Source: Streptomyces sp. SID12501
GTDB lineage: Bacteria > Actinomycetota > Actinomycetes > Streptomycetales > Streptomycetaceae
Assembly (NCBI RefSeq): GCF_010550245.1
Contig: NZ_JAAGLU010000032.1
Location: forward strand, 1-64,000
Reading direction: 5' to 3'
Length of the DNA stretch: 64,000 nucleotides
The translations under genes and the position numbers were made by a program. Of the stretch, positions 9,432 to 18,775 are shown one piece after another. The notes beneath the pieces were generated by a model, which saw nothing but the letters and a program-made list of their open reading frames with translations, was not told the origin of the DNA and did not search any database. Numbering within the stretch: the stretch's first letter is position 1; each line of letters opens with the position of its first letter.

Positions 9432-9477
9432 CGGAGGTGATGGGGGTGATGGGGGTGCGTTCGGTCGCGGGTGGTGA

Positions 9478-12400
9478 TTACCGGTGGGCGAGTTCGTCGA
9501 GCAGGTCGAGCACGTCGTCCGGGGTGAGTTCCGATCCGGCCGTACGTTCGGACTCGTACCGTTCCGCTCCCAGGGCCCTGCGGGCCGCGGCCTCCGTCTC
9601 CTCGGCCCGCGCGCGGTCCGGCATCGGGCGTGGTTGGTCGCCCCGCCAGTTGTCGGAGGCGGCGAGCAGACGGGCCGCGTGGGGCAGGTCGCCGAGCTCG
9701 GCCAGCAGTCTCGCCGCGCTGTCCGCGAGCGCCGCCGTGATCACCTCGGCGCAGCGCTGGGCCACGGCCTCTCGCAGGGTGACGGTCAGCTTCGCCACTC
9801 CCTCCTCGGGCCCGCGTTCCTCGGCCGTGATCAGGGCGTCCATCGCGTTCAGCCCCGCCATGAACTGCGGCGGCGGTGTGCCGTGCGCGATCTCCACGCG
9901 GGACTGGTCGCACAGGGCACGCGCGCGAGCGACCTCCCGCTCGTCCAGCGCGATCTGCGCCCTCAGCAGCAGGACGAACGCCCGGGAGTCCGCGACCCCG
10001 TAACGCTCGGCCGCCGCGCCCGCCTCGTCCAGGGCGGTCAGCGCGCCGGCACGGTCGCCCTCGCGGTAGGTGATCTCGGCGAGCCGCGCGATGAGGAACG
10101 GTGCTTCGGCATGGGCGCCCACCTCATGCGCGAGCCGCAGCGCCTCCGCGTACTCCCGCTTGGCCTCCTCGAAGCCGCCGCGCGACATGGCGGCCTCCCC
10201 GGCCGCGCTGCACACCTGGGCGCGCACCCAGCGGTCGCCGACGCGCCGGCTGAGCACGCGCAGTTCCGCGAGGTCGTCGTCGACGCGCGGGCCGCGCAGG
10301 CCGCCCGCCGAGTCGACGACCAGATGCGTACGGAACATCAGGGTCACGGCGACCTCCCAGTCGCCGCCGTGGATACGGCAGTTGGCGATCACCGAGTCCA
10401 GGGCGGCCGCGGCGGTCGCCGCGGGGTTGTTCGCCGTGTCGCCGGGGCCGTCCACTCCGTCGGGGCCGTCGGGGCCGTCGACGCCCAGCCGGTTGGACAG
10501 AAAGGTGAACGGCCAGGCGATGCCCGGCAGCCGGGCCGCTTCCGGGCCGCCGCGCTCGAAATAGGCGCGGGCCTCGACGAGTTGGCGGTGCCAGAGCTCG
10601 TCGTGGGGGACGGTGGCCGGGTCGGCGTCCACGGTCAGGAAGATGTGGAGCATGCGGAGGTTCATGCGCCGGGCATTCACCTTCGCCCATTCGTCCGTCT
10701 CGCTCGACAGGGTCGATCGGGCCGGCCCTGTGCTCAGCTTCAGGACCCGGGTCAGCCATTCCACGCTCTCCCGGCGGTAGTTGCGCAGCCACCAGAACCA
10801 GCCCATCGCGAGGACCAGGGCAGTGGCCTCCTCCTCGTCGCCCTCCTTGATCGTGCGGTCGAGGGCCGCCCGGATGTTGTCCAGCTCTGTCTCCAGGCGG
10901 GCGATCCAGGGGAGTTGCTCGGCGGAGCGGAGCAACGGTTCGGCCTTCTCCACCAGCGCTCGGACCCACGCACGGTGCCGTAGCTCGACGGCGGCACGCG
11001 GCCCGGGAGCCTCCGCGGCGCGCTCGGTGGCGTACTCGTGGATGGTCTCCAGCATGCGGTAGCGCATACCGGCTGTGCCGTCGTCGGCGCGTTCGTGCGG
11101 GGTCGCGACTATCAGGGACTTGTCGACGAGCGCCCCCACCAGGTCGGCCACCGGACCGGTGCACACCGCCTCCGCGGCGGTGAGGTCCCAGCCGCCCGCG
11201 AACACGGAGACCTCGCGCAGCACCGTCCGCTCCCGCTCGTCGAGCAGGTCCCAGGACCAGTCGACGACTGCGCGCAGGGTCTGCTGGCGGGGCAGCGCCG
11301 TGCGGTTTCCGGAGGTGAGGAGGCGGAAACGGTCGTCGAGGCGGTCGGCGATCTGCCGCGGGGTGAGCAGCCGCAGGCGGGCGGCGGCCAGCTCGATGGC
11401 GAGGGGCAGTCCGTCGAGCCGACGGCAGATCTCCTCCACCGCCGCGGTGTCGCGGAGGGCGGTGTCCGCATCGGGGTGTACGGCCGCCGCGCGCTCCTCG
11501 AAGAGGCGGCGGGCCGGGTCGGGGAGGAGGGGCTCGACCGGGCGCACCGACTCGCCCGGGACGCCCAGGGGTTCACGGCTGGTGGCGAGGATGGTGAGCC
11601 CGGGGCAGTGCGTGAGCAGGGTTTCGGCGAGTTCGGCCGCCGCGTCGATGACGTGTTCGCAGTTGTCGAGGAGCAGGAGTTGGCTGCGCGGGGCGCAGTA
11701 CTCGATGAGCAGGGCGAGCGGGTCGTCCTGCGGGGTCGTGAGTTCGGTGGTCCTGAGCACGGTCTCGCGCAGACCGAGCGCACTGACCACCGCGCCGGGT
11801 ACCGCCTCCGGCCGGTCGAGCGGGGCGAGCTCGACGAGCCACGCCTGGGGGAGGCCTGCGGCGGCCTCCTCGGCGAGACGGGTCTTTCCGGAACCGCCCG
11901 GTCCGATGAGGGTGACGAGACGGGTCCTGTGCACATCCGAACGGATGGCTTCGATCTCGGGTTCCCGGCCGACGAAAGAGGTCAGACGGGGCCGGATGTT
12001 GCTGGTGATTTTGCTGTGGCTGCTGTTTTTGTTGTCGCTGGTGCTGGTGCTGGTGTTGTTGCGGTGGGGGTGCTGTGTCAGTAATTCCTTGTGCAGCGTT
12101 CGTAGTTCCGGGCCCGGGTCCGTGCCCAGGCCGTCGGCCAGGGTTCGGCGTGCCGTCTCGTACGCGGCCAGGGCGTCCGCGCTGCGGCCCGTGTCGCGCA
12201 GGGCGCGGATGAGGAGGGCGTGCAGCGGCTCGTCGTACGGGTGGGCCTCCGTCAGTTCCCGCAACTCCGGTACGGCGTCGTGGGCGCGGCCGAGTCTCAG
12301 GTCCGCCTCCACGCGCGCGCGTGTCGCCTCGCGGCGCAGGGCCTCCGGGCGGGTCGCGGCGGTGCGGTCGGGGAGGTCGGCCAGGGCGGGGCCGCGCCAC

Positions 12401-12786
12401 AGGGCGAGGGCCTCGGAGAGGATGCGGGCGGCGGTCGCGGGGTCGGCGCGGTCCAGGGCCGCCCTGCCCTGTCGTACGAGGTGTTCGAAGACGTGCAGGT
12501 CGATGTGGTCCTGGGGTGCCACCAGGCGGTAGCCGCCGGGGTCCGAGGTGATGGTGTCCTTGCCGAGGGTGCGGCGCAGGCGGCCGATGAGGGCCTGCAG
12601 GGCTGCGAGGGCGTCCTTGGGCGGGGTGTCCGCCCAGATCTCGGCGATCAGGGTTTCGGGGTTGGTGGTGCGGTTGGGGCGGAGGGCCAGGGCGGTGAGG
12701 AGGGCGCGGAGGCGGGGGCCGCCGATGGGTATGGCGGTGCCGTGGTCGTCCTCGGCCTGGGTGACGCCCAGGATTCTGTACCGCAC
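9478..12786 (-). CDS. SARP/AfsR-type regulator (BTAD - NB-ARC - TPR)
   Basis: This is a 1102-residue regulator. An OmpR-like winged helix occupies about 1-92 and a bacterial transcriptional activation domain about 95-245. A Ser/Thr/Asn linker (about 250-272) leads to an NTPase with P-loop IGPGGSGKTRL (about 294) and Walker B LLLLDNCEHV (about 373). C-terminal helical TPR-like repeats reach the end. This is the AfsR layout used to activate secondary metabolism. Start is GTG with almost no leader. It lies 94 bp downstream of the asparagine-synthase-like gene on the same strand. The target genes cannot be told from the sequence. Confidence 0.9.
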   Translation of the reverse strand: MRYRILGVTQAEDDHGTAIPIGGPRLRALLTALALRPNRTTNPETLIAEIWADTPPKDALAALQALIGRLRRTLGKDTITSDPGGYRLVAPQDHIDLHVFEHLVRQGRAALDRADPATAARILSEALALWRGPALADLPDRTAATRPEALRREATRARVEADLRLGRAHDAVPELRELTEAHPYDEPLHALLIRALRDTGRSADALAAYETARRTLADGLGTDPGPELRTLHKELLTQHPHRNNTSTSTSDNKNSSHSKITSNIRPRLTSFVGREPEIEAIRSDVHRTRLVTLIGPGGSGKTRLAEEAAAGLPQAWLVELAPLDRPEAVPGAVVSALGLRETVLRTTELTTPQDDPLALLIEYCAPRSQLLLLDNCEHVIDAAAELAETLLTHCPGLTILATSREPLGVPGESVRPVEPLLPDPARRLFEERAAAVHPDADTALRDTAAVEEICRRLDGLPLAIELAAARLRLLTPRQIADRLDDRFRLLTSGNRTALPRQQTLRAVVDWSWDLLDERERTVLREVSVFAGGWDLTAAEAVCTGPVADLVGALVDKSLIVATPHERADDGTAGMRYRMLETIHEYATERAAEAPGPRAAVELRHRAWVRALVEKAEPLLRSAEQLPWIARLETELDNIRAALDRTIKEGDEEEATALVLAMGWFWWLRNYRRESVEWLTRVLKLSTGPARSTLSSETDEWAKVNARRMNLRMLHIFLTVDADPATVPHDELWHRQLVEARAYFERGGPEAARLPGIAWPFTFLSNRLGVDGPDGPDGVDGPGDTANNPAATAAAALDSVIANCRIHGGDWEVAVTLMFRTHLVVDSAGGLRGPRVDDDLAELRVLSRRVGDRWVRAQVCSAAGEAAMSRGGFEEAKREYAEALRLAHEVGAHAEAPFLIARLAEITYREGDRAGALTALDEAGAAAERYGVADSRAFVLLLRAQIALDEREVARARALCDQSRVEIAHGTPPPQFMAGLNAMDALITAEERGPEEGVAKLTVTLREAVAQRCAEVITAALADSAARLLAELGDLPHAARLLAASDNWRGDQPRPMPDRARAEETEAAARRALGAERYESERTAGSELTPDDVLDLLDELAHR

Positions 12787-12880
12787 CGGCCTATTCTCGC
12801 CCCCGCCGCCCTTACCCGTCCCTGGGGGCTGCCGCCAAACGGGCAGGTGGGTGGGAAACGCGAGGCCCCGTGAGGCAACC

Positions 12881-15073
12881 TCACCCCCGGTGTGCCCCCG
12901 CCCCCGCTCCCAACGCGCCCCGCTGGGGGGTGATTCCCGACGGTACGGCTCGTTGGCGGGCCGGGGTTCCGGTCCAGCAGGTGCCTCGGCGGGAGAGGAG
13001 GCGGCGTAGCCATACCTCCAGGGAGACCAGGTCCGCCAGGCCGTCCAGGGGGAGGGGTTCGCCCTCCGCGGCGCCTCGCAGGGCCTTGCGGACCACTCTC
13101 GCCTCCACCAGGCCCGCCTCCGCGAGCAGTGGCGTGTCGAACAGGGCCATCAGGGAGTCCACGGACACGCGCAGGCCCGTCCGTGACGCCGCGGTCGCCG
13201 ACGCGTGGGACGGTGCGCCCCAGCCGGGGGGCAGGTCCGGAACCCCGGCGCCTTCCAGGACCGTACGGAGGATGGATGCCCGGGCTCCGGGCTGGACGCG
13301 CAGAGCCTCAGGGAGGGCTCGGCAGGCTCGTACCACCTGGTTGTCCAGGAAGGGCGTGTGCAGGCGCTGGAAGCGGATCTCGACGGCCTGCTCCAGGACG
13401 CGTACGTCCGCCGCCTGGCGGGTCAGTGCCGCCCGCGCGCGGAAGTCGCCGGGGCGTTGGCCGGGGCCTACGCCGGCGCCCGCGCGGTCCGTCGCCCAGT
13501 TCAGGCGAACCGATACTTCAGCGAGGGCCTCGCCGGTCAGCCAGCGCGCGGCCGGGCCGGGTCTGGCCCAGGTGAGCGCGGCGAGTGAGGCACCCACCGC
13601 GCCGCCGGGCTCGTCGAACTGGCGCTGCATCAGGCGGTCGGCGAGGTTCTGGATACCGGCCCGGTAGGGCGTACGGGAGAGCTTGCGGGCGGCGCCGTAC
13701 ACGCGCGCGGGGACCATCACCGAGCCGTCGGCCTTCGCGAGCGCGGCCACCGGGCGGACCAGGTGGCGTCGTTTGCGGTCCATCAGGAGGTCGGCCAGGC
13801 GGGCGGGGTGGGCGTCCAGTACCTGTCGGGCGCCGTAGCCGGCGAAGTGGTCGGCGCTGCCCGAGGCCAGCCGGGCCCGGTGTCTGGCCGCCGTGACCAG
13901 GGACGGGCCCGGTTCGTCGGTCAGCGGGCCCTCCAGGTCGGCGTACGGGAGGACGTCCTCGCCGCCCGCCACGACCACGTGATGCAGGCGCGGGTTCGCC
14001 GCCAGGTTGCCCGCCCGCTCCAGTTCCGCCTCGCGCCCGCCGACCACCAGGTCGTTGAACGTCACCGCCACGAGCCGCTCCCCCGCGCCCGTGCCGTGCC
14101 CCAGCAGCGTCCCCGGCCTGCCCGGCAGGCCCGCCGCCAGGAGCGCGAGTGTCCCCGAGGCCGGGCCGCCGGACAGATCGGCTCCTATCCCCGGTACGGG
14201 CGTTCCGCGCGCGGCACGCCGTTCCGCGGGGCCCATGCCGGGCACGGGCCCGGGATCCATGGCGGACTCGGGCACATGGCGAGGAGCGGAGAGCCGGACG
14301 CGTACCGCCTCCACCAGGGCGTCCCGTACGCCGTCCACCGCGCGGTCGGGGTCCACCGAGGCCGCCGCGACCGCGAGGGAGGCGACCGGTTCGTACCCGG
14401 CGATCTCCCGTGCCCCGGCGCGCAGGATCAGCGCATGCCCGGGCGGAATGCGGCGTACGCCGTCGTAAGGGGTCGAGTCGTGCAGCGCGGCCGGTACGTC
14501 CGGGGCCGCGAGGAGGGCGGCGAGGTGGCCGAAGTCGAGGTTGGCCTCGATGAGGTCGGCGAGCGGGAGGGCCGCCGTCGCGTAGGCGGTGCCGCCCGCC
14601 CAGGGGGTGTAGAACACCGGGCGCGCGCCCGCCAGGTCGCCGCTGACCATGAGCCGGCGCCCCACCTGGACGATCGCCGTGTAGCTGCCGGGCCAGGCCG
14701 TCAGATGGCGAAGTGCCCCTCCGCGGGCGGCGAACAGCGCGACCCGCAGCTGCTCGTCGGTGGCTCCGCAGGTGCCCAGGACCGCGATGCGGGTCTGTTC
14801 GTCGGCCCGCACGACGCGCACCTCGTCGGGGCGCCAGTCGCCGACCGCCCAGAGCGGATCGGGGTCCCCCCAGAGGAGTTGGGAGCCGACCGGGTGCACC
14901 GTCTCGCCGTCGTAGCCGGTCGCCCCCGCCGCGTATCCGGCTCCGGACCCAGCACCGGACCCGGCACCGGACCCGGTTCCGACTCCTGCGCTGCCGGCCG
15001 CGTAACCGCCGTTCCCTGTCCCGTACTTGGCGGCCACAGCTGCGGTGCTGCTCCATCCCACCAACCACCGCAT
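12881..15073 (-). CDS. asparagine-synthase-like protein (lasso-cyclase type), orphan
   Basis: This 730-residue protein begins MRWLVGWSS, the opening typical of the ATP-dependent macrolactam synthetases of lasso-peptide pathways, and continues with a glutaminase-like N-domain lacking the catalytic Cys2 and an AsnB-type synthetase domain. The pyrophosphate loop, normally SGGxDS, reads SGGPAS near residue 300, so the conserved Asp is missing. No precursor peptide, RRE protein or lasso protease is recognisable nearby, so it may act alone or be catalytically altered. A tandem Gly/Ser/Ala run follows the N-terminus. ATG 15073 is chosen by the conserved opening; the frame is open 200 bp further. Confidence 0.75.
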   Translation of the reverse strand: MRWLVGWSSTAAVAAKYGTGNGGYAAGSAGVGTGSGAGSGAGSGAGYAAGATGYDGETVHPVGSQLLWGDPDPLWAVGDWRPDEVRVVRADEQTRIAVLGTCGATDEQLRVALFAARGGALRHLTAWPGSYTAIVQVGRRLMVSGDLAGARPVFYTPWAGGTAYATAALPLADLIEANLDFGHLAALLAAPDVPAALHDSTPYDGVRRIPPGHALILRAGAREIAGYEPVASLAVAAASVDPDRAVDGVRDALVEAVRVRLSAPRHVPESAMDPGPVPGMGPAERRAARGTPVPGIGADLSGGPASGTLALLAAGLPGRPGTLLGHGTGAGERLVAVTFNDLVVGGREAELERAGNLAANPRLHHVVVAGGEDVLPYADLEGPLTDEPGPSLVTAARHRARLASGSADHFAGYGARQVLDAHPARLADLLMDRKRRHLVRPVAALAKADGSVMVPARVYGAARKLSRTPYRAGIQNLADRLMQRQFDEPGGAVGASLAALTWARPGPAARWLTGEALAEVSVRLNWATDRAGAGVGPGQRPGDFRARAALTRQAADVRVLEQAVEIRFQRLHTPFLDNQVVRACRALPEALRVQPGARASILRTVLEGAGVPDLPPGWGAPSHASATAASRTGLRVSVDSLMALFDTPLLAEAGLVEARVVRKALRGAAEGEPLPLDGLADLVSLEVWLRRLLSRRGTCWTGTPARQRAVPSGITPQRGALGAGAGAHRG

Positions 15074-15077
15074 CGAC

Positions 15078-15098
15078 GCCTCCACAGGCTGTGGACAA
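15078..15098. promoter_or_regulatory. inverted pair of DnaA-box-like sites
   Basis: A perfect DnaA box (TTGTCCACA on the minus strand, 15090-15098) faces a second TCCACA half (15078-15086), together forming CCACAGCCTGTGG. The pair overlaps the leader of the asparagine-synthase-like gene. The remaining gap up to 15885 (about 790 bp) shows no convincing gene: its reading frames lack family matches and ribosome-binding sites. Promoter-like sequence near 15820 serves the next gene. Confidence 0.4.
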
Positions 15099-15885
15099 CC
15101 AGTGCACCGTACGAACTCGGCACCATGCTGCCATGAAGGACGCGCCTCGGAGGGACGGCAGAGCCGCTTGTGCTCCCCGAAGTGCGCCCCTGCGAACTCC
15201 TGTGCACCCCCTGGAACATGCCCGCCCGAGCCCGAACGCACGCGCGGATCAAGGGATTTCGAGGTTCTGGGCACGAGACTTCGGCGTTCGGATCAGGGGA
15301 TCGCCGGACCCGGGAGGAAAGTTCACAACCCGTCGAGCAGGGAGTTCACGGCGCGACCGCGCCACGCCTGCGACCTGAATGCGCCCCCGTTACGCTCCCC
15401 CAAGACGCCCCACGCGCCCTCAATTTCCATGGTGAGAGGGGTAATCGGCCCGGTATGGCGGGATCGGTTTTCGGCCAAGTTGGCGAAGCGGAGGCAGGCT
15501 CGCGCACGCTCCGTACAGGCTCTGCGGAGTGCAGCGCCCACGCACAGTCCGGGAGGCGGAGTTCGCCTCCCGGACCGGTCCGCCGCCCGCGGGGATGTAG
15601 GCGGCGGTGTCCCCCAGCCCACTGGATCCAGTACAGCGGGCCGACCCACGCAGGATCCATGGAAGCGCTCCCGCCATGGCCGGAGAAGAGCGCACGGACA
15701 GGCGCACGGCCACACGTCGGGGGCACGTCGCAACCGTGCGTACATCCCCAGAACTTCCGTACGGACCACAATCCCGCCATCCGGAACAATGCCCCTTAAC
15801 GCTTGGGATGCGGCGAACTACGCTGGGTTTACGAATGCCGCATGGTTATGCCAGCGCGGCAGCCGTCTGTGTCGAGGGGTGGCGC

Positions 15886-17310
15886 ATGTCCAGGGAGCAA
15901 CGCGGGCCGAACGAAAAACTCGGCGCCGTTCTCGCCCTCGCGGGAATCAGCAACGCAGGACTCGCACGTCGCGTCAACGACCTTGGCGCTCAACGCGGGT
16001 TGACTCTTCGCTACGACAAGACGTCGGTGGCGCGCTGGGTGTCGAAGGGCATGGTGCCGCAGGGCGCCGCGCCGCACCTCATCGCGGCCGCCATCGGCCA
16101 GAAGCTCGGCCGCCCGGTGCCGCTCCACGAGATCGGCCTGGCGGACGCGGATCCGGCGCCCGAAGTGGGCCTCGCCTTCCCCAGGGACGTCGGACAGGCC
16201 GTCCGCTCGGCCACCGACCTCTACCGCCTCGACCTCGCGGGCCGCCGCGCCGGCTCCGGCGGCATCTGGCAGTCGCTCGCCGGATCGTTCGCAGTGAGCG
16301 CATACGCAACGCCTGCCTCACGGTGGCTGATAACCCCGGCCGACAGCTCGGTGGCACGCGACGCGAACCCCTCCGAGGGCTCCGGGGCACCGCTGAAAGT
16401 CGGCCACAGCGATGTGCTGAAACTGCGGGAGGCCGCGGAGGACGCCAGGCGCTGGGACTCCAAGTACGGCGGCGGCGACTGGCGTTCGTCGATGGTGCCC
16501 GAGTGCTTAAGGGTGGAGGCCGCTCCCCTGCTGCTGGGGTCGTACTCCGACGAGGTGGGACGCGCGCTCTTCGGGGCGTCCGCCGAACTCACGCGCCTCG
16601 CCGGCTGGATGGCCTTCGACACCGGCCAGCAGGAGGCCGCACAGCGGTACTACATCCAGGCGCTGCGCCTCGCACGGGCAGCGGCGGACGTGCCTCTGGG
16701 AGGGTACGTACTGGCCTCGATGTCGTTGCAGGCCACCTACCGGGGCTTCGGCGACGAGGGCGTCGACCTCGCCCAGGCCGCCCTGGAGCGCAACCGGGGC
16801 CTCGCGACGGCCCGCACGATGAGTTTCTTCCGGCTGGTCGAGGCACGGGCCCACGCTCGCGCGAGTGACGCCCACGCGGCCGGCGCGGCCCTGCGCTCCG
16901 CGGAGGGCTGGCTGGAGCGGGCCCGCGAGGGCGACAACGACCCGTCCTGGCTCGGTTTCTACGGCTACGACCGCTTCGCCGCCGACGCCGCCGAGTGCTA
17001 CCGCGACCTGAAGGCACCGCGCCAGGTCCGCCGTTTCACGGAGCAGGCACTGTCGAAGCCGACGGAGGAGTTCGTGCGCTCGCACGGACTGCGGCTGGTC
17101 GTCTCGGCGGTCGCCGAGCTCGAGTCGGGCAACCTCGACGCGGCATGCGAGCAGGGCGTACGGGCGGTGGAGGTCGCGGGGCGCATCTCCTCGGTGCGCA
17201 CCACCGAGTACGTGAGGGATCTTCTGCACCGGCTGGAGCCCTACGGCGACGAGCCGCGGGTGGTGGAGTTGCGGGAACGGGCCCGGCCTCTGCTGATGAC
17301 TCCGGCGTAG
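15886..17310 (+). CDS. HTH - TPR regulator of the Streptomyces sporulation-associated type
   Basis: This is a 474-residue protein. Its N-terminal 75 residues resemble an unusual XRE-like DNA-binding fold (LAGISNAGLARRVN ... SVARWVSKGMVP), and residues from about 180 to the end form helical TPR-like repeats. From memory, a related protein at the same place in S. coelicolor is called sporulation-associated. It is likely cytoplasmic and regulatory, with TPRs sensing a partner or peptide. ATG 15886 is preceded by GAGGGGTGG; the frame is open 280 bp further upstream without a ribosome-binding site. Confidence 0.75.
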   Translation: MSREQRGPNEKLGAVLALAGISNAGLARRVNDLGAQRGLTLRYDKTSVARWVSKGMVPQGAAPHLIAAAIGQKLGRPVPLHEIGLADADPAPEVGLAFPRDVGQAVRSATDLYRLDLAGRRAGSGGIWQSLAGSFAVSAYATPASRWLITPADSSVARDANPSEGSGAPLKVGHSDVLKLREAAEDARRWDSKYGGGDWRSSMVPECLRVEAAPLLLGSYSDEVGRALFGASAELTRLAGWMAFDTGQQEAAQRYYIQALRLARAAADVPLGGYVLASMSLQATYRGFGDEGVDLAQAALERNRGLATARTMSFFRLVEARAHARASDAHAAGAALRSAEGWLERAREGDNDPSWLGFYGYDRFAADAAECYRDLKAPRQVRRFTEQALSKPTEEFVRSHGLRLVVSAVAELESGNLDAACEQGVRAVEVAGRISSVRTTEYVRDLLHRLEPYGDEPRVVELRERARPLLMTPA

Positions 17311-17358
17311 AGAACCCACGGCGTCCGAAGCATGCTCTACTCCTGCGTGCTCTCCTCC

Positions 17359-17403
17359 TGCGTTTGAAGTGACTGCGTTTGAAGTGACTGCGTTTGAAGC
17401 GAG
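17359..17403. repeat. 15-bp tandem repeat upstream of lhgO
   Basis: Three head-to-tail copies of TGCGTTTGAAGTGAC (17359-17373, 17374-17388, and a last copy with two changes, 17389-17403) end 30 bp before the AGGAGG of the next gene. The unit contains TTTGAAG, so it may be a multi-site operator, or simply replication slippage. Confidence 0.8.
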
Positions 17404-17447
17404 TGTCAGTGGCGCAGTGCACTATCGAAAGCAGGAGGTGGAGTGCG

Positions 17448-18671
17448 GTGGAGCTGACGCGTGGAATCGCTTACGACTGTGACGTGCTGGTGATCGGTGG
17501 GGGGATCGTCGGTCTGTCGACGGCGTATGCGATCACGCGCGCCGCTCCGGGCACCCGGGTGACGGTGCTGGAGAAGGAGTCGGGCCCGGCACGGCACCAG
17601 ACGGGCCGCAACAGCGGTGTCATCCACAGCGGGATCTACTACCGGCCGGGCTCGCTCAAGGCCGAGTACGCGGTGCGGGGCGCCGCCGAGATGGTCAAGT
17701 TCTGCGCGGAGTACGGCATCGCGCACGCCGTCACCGGCAAGCTGATCGTCGCCACGGAGCGGGAGGAGCTGCCCCGGCTGCACGCCCTCGTCCAGCGCGG
17801 CCGGGAGAACGGCATTCCGGTGCGGGAGCTGGGCCCCTCCCAGATCGGGGAGTACGAGCCGGAGGTCCAGGGACTCGCCGGCATACACGTGGGCACGACC
17901 GGCGTGTGCGACTACGTGGCGGTCGCCCGGCAGCTCGCCGAGTCCTCCGGGGCGGAGATCCGGTACGGGGCCGAGGTCGTCCAGGTCGACCGGCGGCCGG
18001 AGCTCGGGGTGGCCGTGCGCACGGCGGGACCGGGCGGCGGCGAGGTCGTGCGGGGGCGGGTGCTGGTCAACTGCGCCGGGCTGTACTGCGACGAGGTGGC
18101 CCGGCTGACCGGCGACGATCCCGGGATGCGCATCGTGCCGTTCCGGGGCGAGTACTTCACCCTGGCGCGGCCCGAGCTGGTGCGGGGGCTGGTGTATCCG
18201 GTGCCGGATCCGGCGTTCCCGTTCCTCGGGGTGCATCTCACCCGGGGGATCGACGGCAGCGTCCACATCGGGCCGAACGCCGTACCGGCGCTGGCCCGGG
18301 AGGGGTACGGCTGGGGGACCGTGCGGGTGCGGGAGCTGGCGGCGACGATGGCGTGGCCGGGGTCGTGGCGGATAGCGGCACGGCACTGGCGGTACGGGGG
18401 TGGGGAGCTGCGCCGGTCGGTGTCCAAGAAGGCGTTCACCCGGGCCGTGCGCAGGTTGCTGCCGGTGGTGACGGAGGCGGATCTGGTGCCTGCGGCTGCG
18501 GGGGTACGGGCGCAGGCGGTGCTGCGGGACGGGACGCTGGTCGACGACTTCCTCATCCGGGAGGGTGCGAGGGCGGTACATGTCCTGAACGCGCCGTCGC
18601 CGGCGGCGACCGCTTCGCTGCCGATCGGGCGGGAAGTGGCCCGGCGGGCATTGAGTGTGCTGGGTCGGTGA
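17448..18671 (+). CDS. lhgO: L-2-hydroxyglutarate oxidase
   Basis: This 407-residue FAD-dependent oxidase of the DAO family has the dinucleotide motif VLVIGGGIVGLSTAYAI at about residues 11-27 and the LhgO hallmark HQTGRNSGVIHSGIYY just after. It would oxidise L-2-hydroxyglutarate to 2-oxoglutarate, a metabolite-repair step. GTG 17448 is chosen over an upstream ATG (17394) because GCAGGAGGTGGAG ends a few bases before it and the Rossmann fold starts directly after. Nothing in the neighbours ties it to a pathway. Confidence 0.88.
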   Translation: MELTRGIAYDCDVLVIGGGIVGLSTAYAITRAAPGTRVTVLEKESGPARHQTGRNSGVIHSGIYYRPGSLKAEYAVRGAAEMVKFCAEYGIAHAVTGKLIVATEREELPRLHALVQRGRENGIPVRELGPSQIGEYEPEVQGLAGIHVGTTGVCDYVAVARQLAESSGAEIRYGAEVVQVDRRPELGVAVRTAGPGGGEVVRGRVLVNCAGLYCDEVARLTGDDPGMRIVPFRGEYFTLARPELVRGLVYPVPDPAFPFLGVHLTRGIDGSVHIGPNAVPALAREGYGWGTVRVRELAATMAWPGSWRIAARHWRYGGGELRRSVSKKAFTRAVRRLLPVVTEADLVPAAAGVRAQAVLRDGTLVDDFLIREGARAVHVLNAPSPAATASLPIGREVARRALSVLGR

Positions 18672-18695
18672 GGCGACCTGGGATGCGGTGAACAG

Positions 18696-18744
18696 GTAGG
18701 TGGGTGGGTGGGTGAGTGGGTGAGTGGGTGAGTGGGTGAGTGGG
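18696..18744. repeat. 8-bp GT-rich tandem repeat upstream of trmB
   Basis: Four exact copies of GTGAGTGG (18712-18743) follow a shorter GTGG run. The array is purely G/T/A on the plus strand and ends 16 bp before the TAAAAT -10 box of trmB. Confidence 0.85.
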
Positions 18745-18775
18745 AAACGCCCCAAGGGATAAAATCGGCCGCACT

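Noticed and set aside
7395..12786. Long antisense frames opposite the sigma-factor and AfsR-like genes (up to 627 codons)
   Set aside because: They are mirror frames caused by high GC third positions; the annotated strands carry full domain sets.
12787..15885. Complete lasso-peptide cluster around the asparagine-synthase-like gene
   Set aside because: No precursor peptide, RRE or transglutaminase-like protease gene could be found in either flank.
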